Shown here: in pieces, positions 15,718 to 20,181 of the stretch
Numbering within the stretch: position 1 is the first letter of the stretch
How the letters are laid out: each line of letters begins with the position of its first letter
Source: Mobilitalea sp.
GTDB lineage: Bacteria; Bacillota_A; Clostridia; Lachnospirales; Lachnospiraceae
Assembly: GCA_029974875.1 (NCBI GenBank)
Contig: JARKQP010000459.1
Coordinates: 1 to 20,181 of the forward strand
Length of the DNA: 20,181 bases
Reading direction: 5' to 3'
Made by a program: the position numbers and the translations under genes
Notes under the pieces: model-generated
What the model saw: the letters and a program-made list of their open reading frames with translations, nothing else
The model's database searches: none
Told to the model about the DNA's origin: nothing

Positions 15718-16389
15718 TTATTTTGTCAGATACTCCTCTAATTTCTTTATATTATTCTTTTGACCGATTACTACTATATTATCGCCTTCCTGGAATCTAT
15801 AGTCCGGTGAAATCCCGGTCATCGTTTCACCATTGTGCTCCAGTGCTATGATATTAATGCTGAACCTCTGGCGCAGGTCCGCTTCTGCTATCGACATGCC
15901 CGCAAGCTTCGGTGTCAGCTTTAGCTCCGTAATCTCAACATTACCCCGTAGCTCAATTGTCTCCATAATACTGGTATTTGCTAATTTTTTTGCCAGGCGC
16001 ACAGCCATATCATTCTCCGGATAGATCACTTCCGCGCCTATTTTCTCAAGGATCAGGCCTTGTTCAGCACTCATTGCCCTTGCGATGACCCGGGGAATCT
16101 CCATCCCTACTACATTCAGGGCGGTTAAAACACCAACATCAATGCTGTCACCAATACATACGACTACAGTCTCACAGTTTTGTATCCCCACATCCTCCAG
16201 GGATTCCCTTTCATAATCCCCAACCAGGAAAACATTCTCCGTATCGTATTTTGCCAGCTTAACCCTGCTCTCCAGTGTATCGACGGCAATTAAATCCTTT
16301 CCTAACGCCGATAGGGTCTTTGTCAAGGCACGGCCAAAACGCCCTAAGCCGATAACACCAAATTCAATCACCGATTTTTGTTTAAACAA
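15718..16389 (-). CDS. ktrA: Potassium uptake regulatory subunit KtrA/TrkA, first copy
   Basis: 223 residues with an RCK_N Rossmann domain (EFGVIGLGRFGRAL at about 9-22, acidic strand end IAVDTLE) and an RCK_C domain starting near residue 145 (ITELKLTPKLAGMSIAEADLRQRF). It directly follows ktrB and is the likely gating partner of that channel. The start is uncertain: TTG at 16389 gives an N terminus matching the paralogue in length, but the only ribosome-site-like element is GGAA six bases upstream, partly inside a hairpin. A GTG at 16371 is the alternative. Function as a K+ uptake regulator is confident; the start is not. Confidence 0.9.
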   Translation of the reverse strand: MFKQKSVIEFGVIGLGRFGRALTKTLSALGKDLIAVDTLESRVKLAKYDTENVFLVGDYERESLEDVGIQNCETVVVCIGDSIDVGVLTALNVVGMEIPRVIARAMSAEQGLILEKIGAEVIYPENDMAVRLAKKLANTSIMETIELRGNVEITELKLTPKLAGMSIAEADLRQRFSINIIALEHNGETMTGISPDYRFQEGDNIVVIGQKNNIKKLEEYLTK

Positions 16390-16397
16390 TAGTTATT

Positions 16398-16421
16398 CCA
16401 TGCCTGTCATTATGGGCATGG
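16398..16421 (-). promoter_or_regulatory. Hairpin covering the weak ribosome site of ktrA
   Basis: CCATGCC (16398-16404) and GGCATGG (16415-16421) form a perfect 7 bp stem with a 10-base loop. On the mRNA the 3' arm ends in GG of GGAATAACTA-TTG, the only candidate ribosome site of the ktrA start at 16389. Confidence 0.45.
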
Positions 16422-16520
16422 CCCCTGTACCGTACAAATCGCCATGAAAATACCGGCATGGATCCGCCCCCCTTCGTTTATTAATTTTTATTTCTTTCAC
16501 ACTTCCCGACATATCAAAAA

Positions 16521-17813
16521 TCATCCTATCATTAATCCCTCCTCGGAATATCTCAGGCCGGATGACGGTTTTACCGACCATAGGGATGCAATCGTCAGCG
16601 GACCCACACGCCCAATATACATGGTAAGGATAATGATAAATTCACTGACGGGCTTCAGCTCCGACGTAATGCCGATGGAAAACCCAACCGTACCAAAGGC
16701 CGAAACCACCTCAAAAAGTATCTTTACAAAACTATGTCCCGGCTCCAGGATACTGAGCAATAAAGTATTAAAGCAGATTACTACCATTGCTAAAAAGGCC
16801 AGCATAAACGCCTTTGACTGGATCTCGGCAGGAATTTTTCTTTTAAATGCGCTGCAATGCTTATTCGTAGAAGCTGCATAGGCGCTTTTAAATAATACAA
16901 AGGCGGTTGTCGTCTTAATTCCGCCGCCTGTAGAGCCTGGCGAAGAGCCAATATACATTAACATAATTATAATAAAAAGACCCGCATTAGTAAAGCCGCC
17001 AACCGGATAAGTAGTAAAACCGGCAGTTCCTGAGGAGGTACTGAAGAAAAATGCTCCCAGCCAGTCAAGATCCTCTGTCAGCTTTAACAGGATTGTCCCT
17101 GCCACAATTAGTCCGCAGGTCATTACAACGACTACTTTGGCATGCAGGCTTAATTTTTTAAAGGATCTCTTATAGAAGAGCTCTTTGATGACCACAAATC
17201 CCAGACCTCCAAAGAGCATCAGCCCGCTGGTGGTTAAATTCAGCAGTATATTATCATGGTAGTCCAAAAGGTTCTTGAACCCTCCCAGATTATCAAAGCC
17301 TGCGTTATTAAAGGCCGCAATGGAATGGAACAGGCTGATCCCTATAGCCCGCAGCGGCGGGTAATCCCGGGAAAATGCAAAGAAGCTTAAAACCGCTCCC
17401 ACAATCTCAAAGCCCAGGGTCATAAACAGGACGGAACGGATCAGCTTTACAACTCCCCGCATGGACCCCATATTCAAGGTCTCCTTCAGAAGGATCCTGT
17501 CCTTAAAATCCACCTTCCTTCTTGCCAGCAGCATAAAGCCTACACCGATGGAGGTAACACCCAGTCCTCCGACCTGGATTAATAATGCTATCACCGTCTG
17601 CCCAAATGCATTATATGTATCATAGGTATCGACTACCATCAAACCCGTTACACACACTGCGCTGGTGGATGTGAACACGGCATCAATAAATGCCACATCT
17701 ACTCCTTCATTTTGCGAAATAGGGAGATACAGAATAAAAGCACCTAATAATATTACTGCTGCAAAACCCAATGCAATGAACCTCCCGGGGCTCATTTTTT
17801 TTAACGCATTCAT
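16521..17813 (-). CDS. ktrB: Potassium uptake channel subunit KtrB (TrkH family)
   Basis: 430 residues, an integral membrane protein of the TrkH/TrkG/KtrB superfamily made of four pore-loop repeats. The four filter segments are visible: TSTSAVCVTGL near 48-58, AFNNAGFDNLGG near 165-176, SSGTAGFTTYPVGG near 270-283, and SAFGTVGFSIG near 385-395, each with the filter glycine. SSPGSTGGGIKTTT is the conserved loop before the last repeat. It takes up K+ with sodium or proton coupling when gated by KtrA. The ATG has GAGG six bases upstream. It heads the operon ktrB-ktrA-CNNM-ktrA. A long leader and the palindrome at 17834-17901 precede it. Confidence 0.95.
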   Translation of the reverse strand: MNALKKMSPGRFIALGFAAVILLGAFILYLPISQNEGVDVAFIDAVFTSTSAVCVTGLMVVDTYDTYNAFGQTVIALLIQVGGLGVTSIGVGFMLLARRKVDFKDRILLKETLNMGSMRGVVKLIRSVLFMTLGFEIVGAVLSFFAFSRDYPPLRAIGISLFHSIAAFNNAGFDNLGGFKNLLDYHDNILLNLTTSGLMLFGGLGFVVIKELFYKRSFKKLSLHAKVVVVMTCGLIVAGTILLKLTEDLDWLGAFFFSTSSGTAGFTTYPVGGFTNAGLFIIIMLMYIGSSPGSTGGGIKTTTAFVLFKSAYAASTNKHCSAFKRKIPAEIQSKAFMLAFLAMVVICFNTLLLSILEPGHSFVKILFEVVSAFGTVGFSIGITSELKPVSEFIIILTMYIGRVGPLTIASLWSVKPSSGLRYSEEGLMIG

Positions 17814-17833
17814 AGCTATCCTCGATTCTCTTA

Positions 17834-17901
17834 CCAGTGTGCTGGCACATTCATCTTTCGGCAGTGCTGTTAGCCTAAAGATGAGCGTGCCAGTACACTG
17901 G
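17834..17901. repeat. Dispersed palindromic repeat, copy B
   Basis: A nearly complete inverted repeat: the left arm starts CCAGTGTGCTGGCAC and the right arm ends GTGCCAGTACACTGG, pairing over about 29 bp with a few mismatches around the loop AGTGCTGTTA. The inner 45 bases match copy A (217-261) at about 39 positions. It ends 20 bases upstream of the ktrB start codon, inside the mRNA leader, so as RNA it would form a long hairpin just ahead of the ribosome site. Confidence 0.8.
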
Positions 17902-18134
17902 CTCTGTCCTGATTAATCCATAATGCCGTTGGTAATAACACGGCCACGCTGTCTATCTATTTATTATTAACCCATCCATTTGCTATTATAGTATAAAAAT
18001 ACCGGTTGTACCTTAAGATTTCATTAAAAATCACATTTTCGCCCCTATGCTGTCCATAATACCGGTTCTGCACCAAGCAGGGAACGGACAGACCGGTTCC
18101 GTATAATCAGCAGAAGCATGCTCTGATGACTTGT
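17902..18134 (-). promoter_or_regulatory. Leader of the ktr operon with repeated ACCGGTT motifs
   Basis: About 230 bp without any gene. On the plus strand ACCGGTT occurs at 18001, 18061 and 18092; ACCGGT is self-complementary. On the minus strand CTGTCC and GGACAG can close a multi-stem fold around about 18050-18096, while GGAAC/GTTCC at 18081-18100 forms a competing hairpin. A TATAAT at 17990-17985 might be a second promoter but lacks a -35. I do not recognise the c-di-AMP (ydaO) riboswitch consensus, the usual expectation upstream of ktr genes. Operator sites or an unknown RNA leader are both possible. Confidence 0.35.
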
Positions 18135-18163
18135 ATTATCTCATATTTCCAATTACGAATCAA
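18135..18163 (-). promoter_or_regulatory. Sigma-A promoter of the ktr operon
   Basis: Minus strand: TTGATT (18163-18158), a 17 bp spacer ending in TGA (extended -10), and GATAAT (18140-18135). It would give a leader of about 310 bases before ktrB. Confidence 0.6.
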
Positions 18164-18211
18164 TATATCTTCTTAACAATTCCGGAATGCAATAAGATTT
18201 TTTTGTTATAG

Positions 18212-18259
18212 AAAAAGCCGAAGACTGTAAGCTTCTATAAACCTACAGTCTTCGGCTTT
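18212..18259 (-). terminator. Terminator of the tRNA operon
   Basis: AAAGCCGAAGACTGTA (18214-18229) pairs perfectly over 16 bp with TACAGTCTTCGGCTTT (18244-18259), followed on the minus strand by TTTTTCTAT. It lies directly after tRNA-Leu. Confidence 0.95.
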
Positions 18260-18261
18260 AC

Positions 18262-18341
18262 TGCGGATGAAGGGACTTGAACCCCCACTCTCTCGAACCA
18301 GAACCTAAATCTGGCGCGTCTGCCAATTCCGCCACATCCGC
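18262..18341 (-). tRNA. tRNA-Leu (anticodon UAG)
   Basis: Acceptor GCGGATG/CATCCGC, anticodon stem CCAGA/TCTGG with loop TTTAGGT, T loop TTCAAGT, and an extended variable region typical of Leu tRNAs. The 3' CCA is not encoded. Last gene of the tRNA operon. Confidence 0.95.
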
Positions 18342-18365
18342 ATAATACTAATATTTGAAACCCAG

Positions 18366-18438
18366 TGAGACATCCGGGATTCGAACCCGGGACACCATGA
18401 TTAAAAGTCATGTGCTCTACCAACTGAGCTAATATCCC
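18366..18438 (-). tRNA. tRNA-Lys (anticodon UUU)
   Basis: Acceptor GGGATAT pairs with ATGTCTC using two G-U pairs. Anticodon stem CATGA/TCATG encloses CTTTTAA; T arm CCGGG-TTCGAAT-CCCGG. CCA is not encoded. Confidence 0.95.
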
Positions 18439-18442
18439 GCAA

Positions 18443-18515
18443 CTGGGCTAGGTGGATTCGAACCACCGGAATGCAGGAGTCAAAGTCCTGTGCCTTACCG
18501 CTTGGCGATAGCCCA
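18443..18515 (-). tRNA. tRNA-Gln (anticodon UUG)
   Basis: Acceptor TGGGCTA/TAGCCCA with discriminator G, anticodon stem CAGGA/TCCTG around CTTTGAC, and the D arm GCCAAGCGGTAAGGC characteristic of Gln tRNAs. CCA is not encoded. Confidence 0.95.
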
Positions 18516-18558
18516 ATAAATATTGCTAAACTATTTTCAACTTGCTTCTATTTAAAAT

Positions 18559-18580
18559 GAAAAGTCTTTTCAGACTTTTC
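18559..18580 (-). other. Hairpin with GAAA tetraloop between tRNA-His and tRNA-Gln
   Basis: A perfect 9 bp stem (GAAAAGTCT/AGACTTTTC) closing a GAAA loop on the transcribed strand, in the 82 bp spacer. A likely processing or stability element in the tRNA precursor; the function is inferred. Confidence 0.6.
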
Positions 18581-18597
18581 TATTGAAGACAGTATAG

Positions 18598-18672
18598 GGT
18601 GGATAAAGGGATTCGAACCCTTGGCCTCCAGAGCCACAATCTGGCGCGCTAACCAACTGCGCTATACCCACC
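18598..18672 (-). tRNA. tRNA-His (anticodon GUG)
   Basis: Acceptor GTGGGTA/TATCCAC, with the extra 5' G(-1) at 18672 opposite discriminator C, the His identity pair. Anticodon stem CCAGA/TCTGG around TTGTGGC. CCA is not encoded. Confidence 0.95.
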
Positions 18673-18706
18673 ATAATCATTTTTCATAACTTCATTAGAT
18701 GAAAAA

Positions 18707-18780
18707 TGTGCCAGAAGGGATTCGAACCCCCGACACATGGCTTAGAAGGCCATTGCTCTATCCAACTGAGCTACTAGCAC
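18707..18780 (-). tRNA. tRNA-Arg (anticodon UCU)
   Basis: Acceptor GTGCTAG/CTGGCAC with one G-U pair, anticodon stem ATGGC/GCCAT around CTTCTAA, T loop TTCGAAT. CCA is not encoded. Confidence 0.95.
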
Positions 18781-18834
18781 ATTATGACGTGATATCCTCG
18801 AAAAAGAACTGCTTCTCTCTCTTTTCAAATATCA

Positions 18835-18905
18835 AGCGGGTGATGGGAATCGAACCCACGTATCTAGCTTGGAAGGCTAGTGTTCTACCATTGAACTACA
18901 CCCGC
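18835..18905 (-). tRNA. tRNA-Gly (anticodon UCC)
   Basis: Acceptor GCGGGTG/CACCCGC, anticodon stem CTAGC/GCTAG around CTTCCAA, D arm GTTCAATGGTAGAAC, discriminator T. CCA is not encoded. Confidence 0.95.
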
Positions 18906-18988
18906 ATATAATTACTATTCTGTTATATTGCGTAACTGCCTGCTTTTTTATTCGGGCCGGGCAGCTTCCCTTAAAAGTAGTTACCTAA

Positions 18989-19063
<75 letters not shown>

Positions 19064-19207
19064 TTATTGCTTTTGATTTTATCCAAATCAATTTACGAGC
19101 TTCCGTCTCCACTTGACCCTTTGGCTGGTAATTTTTTAATAACCTTGCCTTAGGCTTCTAAAAGTGTTTTCAGGGCTTGTTCTCGTTTCCGCCGTGACGC
19201 AAGAATT

Positions 19208-19236
19208 ATTATATAATAGCATAGGGCATATGTCAA
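19208..19236 (-). promoter_or_regulatory. Consensus sigma-A promoter of the tRNA operon
   Basis: Minus strand TTGACA (19236-19231), 17 bp spacer, TATAAT (19213-19208): a 12 of 12 match with ideal spacing, preceded by A/T-rich tracts that could act as an UP element. It fits strong constitutive tRNA expression. Confidence 0.95.
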
Positions 19237-19331
19237 CAACTTTTTTAAACTTTTTGTGCATTTTCAATAATTCGCAACATTGTGCGTTTTTCTTATAATT
19301 TTTATACAATTAGATCAATTCAATCCTATCC

Positions 19332-19823
19332 TTAGTCCGTTTCCTGGCAATAGTTTAAGGTGAAATGCGCATTTCCCTCGGAATCGATATCCATGATAAT
19401 GAAGGTGGGAATATGGTTATTTTGCCGGGGCAAGCCCAGGCTCCCCGGATTAATAGCCCAGACCTCCTCGCTAAGGTCTATCATAGGCACATGGGTATGC
19501 CCGAACATCACAATATTGGCCTTATGCTTTGCCGCCTCCCGCTTAATCTCCTGGGTGGTGTAATAAACGCCATAGCGATGTCCGTGAGTTAACAGGACCG
19601 TGTATTTTCCAATATGAATAATCTTTTCTTTTGGCAATCCGTTAAAGAAATCATTGTTGCCGGAGACCATCTCTGTCCGGCAGGCCGCTACCGACATAAC
19701 ATATTCTTCCCCGCCGTCATAGTCTCCGAGATGGATCAGCAGATCAATGGGGCTGACCCGTTCTACGGTCCGCAGCAAATTATAGTTTCTTCCATGGGTA
19801 TCACTAACTATTAAAACTTTCAT
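19332..19823 (-). CDS. YfcE/MJ0936-type metallophosphoesterase
   Basis: A 163-residue calcineurin-like phosphoesterase of the YfcE/MJ0936 phosphodiesterase group. All metal-ligand motifs are present in order: SDTHGR (7-12), GDYDG (33-37, where the family has GD), GNND (55-58), THGH (79-82) and FGHTH (107-111). The natural substrate of this group is not established. AAGGAG sits four bases before the ATG. It lies 81 bp after the rdgB gene on the same strand, a pairing that is common in Clostridia and suggests co-transcription (from family knowledge). Confidence 0.93.
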   Translation of the reverse strand: MKVLIVSDTHGRNYNLLRTVERVSPIDLLIHLGDYDGGEEYVMSVAACRTEMVSGNNDFFNGLPKEKIIHIGKYTVLLTHGHRYGVYYTTQEIKREAAKHKANIVMFGHTHVPMIDLSEEVWAINPGSLGLPRQNNHIPTFIIMDIDSEGNAHFTLNYCQETD

Positions 19824-19904
19824 CCAGCTCCTTATTTCCTGGAGGTTTTACCCCCAACAGCGCTCCTGCGAAATTAACCCTATAAATATTCCTTATAATA
19901 TCCC

Positions 19905-20181
19905 TTATAAATATTCCCTGATTACTTCCTTCATTGCATTTAATGCTTTTCCCCGATGACTGATGGCATTTTTCTGCTCTGGGGCTAACTGCGCTGTTGT
20001 ACAATTATACTCGGTCACAAAGAAAATAGGATCATAGCCAAAACCATTTTCACCTGCTATTTCTTTTGCAATAACACCTTCAATATCAGCTCTGCGTGTT
20101 ATAATCCCCACCTCCGGGAATGCGGCTGCAATAACACACACAAATCTTGCAGTCCTTTCTTCATCCTTTGCTGCTGCCAGC
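19905..20181 (-). CDS. rdgB: Non-canonical purine NTP pyrophosphatase RdgB/HAM1 (5' part missing)
   Basis: Family members hydrolyse ITP, dITP and XTP to the monophosphates to keep deaminated purines out of nucleic acids. Only the C-terminal 91 residues are inside the window; the frame runs open off the right edge (ERTARFVCVIAAAFP upstream of an internal Met at 20141, which is not the start). The family signature GENGFGYDPIF and the end block QKNAISHRGKALNAM are intact. It ends at TAA 19907-19905. Just past the stop an AT-rich stretch repeats the last coding bases. Confidence 0.95.
   Translation of the reverse strand, partial: LAAAKDEERTARFVCVIAAAFPEVGIITRRADIEGVIAKEIAGENGFGYDPIFFVTEYNCTTAQLAPEQKNAISHRGKALNAMKEVIREYL

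Noticed and set aside
16393..16581. 62-codon minus-strand open frame between ktrB and ktrA
   Set aside because: It overlaps the ktrB end in another frame and has no ribosome site; the gap is better read as a leader with a hairpin.
17902..18134. c-di-AMP (ydaO) riboswitch upstream of ktrB
   Set aside because: It would be expected by function, but I could not find the conserved sequence blocks of that class by eye. Left as an unassigned leader pending a covariance search.
18235..18911. Open frames of 60-70 codons across the tRNA genes (for example ending in GIEPTYLAWKASVLPLNYT)
   Set aside because: These are the well-known spurious translations of tRNA genes; the loci are clear cloverleaf tRNAs.

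Overview
The window looks like chromosomal core genome of a spore-forming, low-to-medium GC Clostridia, most likely near the Lachnospiraceae. The pointers are an alpha/beta-type small acid-soluble spore protein, strong AGGAGG ribosome sites, the tig-clpP-clpX cluster, a Ktr/Trk potassium system with single-RCK KtrA subunits, and a Pro-Gly-Arg-His-Gln-Lys-Leu tRNA cluster. The family-level placement is inference.

Layout. Positions 1-140 hold the 3' end of an unrecognised plus-strand gene and its terminator. Positions 265-4347 (minus) carry tig-clpP-clpX as one proteostasis operon, followed by engB behind a terminator and a duplicated palindromic repeat. Positions 4528-6347 (minus) hold glmM and a SASP gene. 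Positions 6348-6913 are a divergent intergenic region whose right half is a repeated, hairpin-rich leader. Positions 6914-10928 (plus) carry ddl and murF, which make D-Ala-D-Ala and add it to the peptidoglycan precursor, then a MITE-like hairpin and an AGCS sodium/amino-acid symporter. Positions 10992-13332 (minus) hold a DJ-1/PfpI protein and an unusual choice-of-anchor-A protein with a Pro-hexapeptide stalk and a Cys-rich end. Positions 13526-17813 (minus) form a potassium operon, ktrB-ktrA-(CNNM/CBS protein)-ktrA, with a long leader and a terminator. Positions 18212-19236 (minus) carry seven tRNA genes with a textbook promoter and terminator. Positions 19332-20181 (minus) hold a YfcE-type phosphodiesterase and the C-terminal part of an RdgB/HAM1 nucleotide pyrophosphatase.

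Most genes are ordinary. What stands out is the intergenic DNA. At least five different hairpin-forming repeats lie in the gaps: a 60-61 bp tandem pair upstream of engB, a 64-66 bp duplicated module upstream of ddl, a dispersed palindrome seen both after engB and before ktrB, a 101 bp inverted repeat after murF, and six tandem 22-23 bp units upstream of the second ktrA. Most of the units in that last array carry a ribosome-site-like motif paired with its own complement. The array, the ddl leader and the Pro/Cys-rich CAA protein are the best candidates for undescribed biology.
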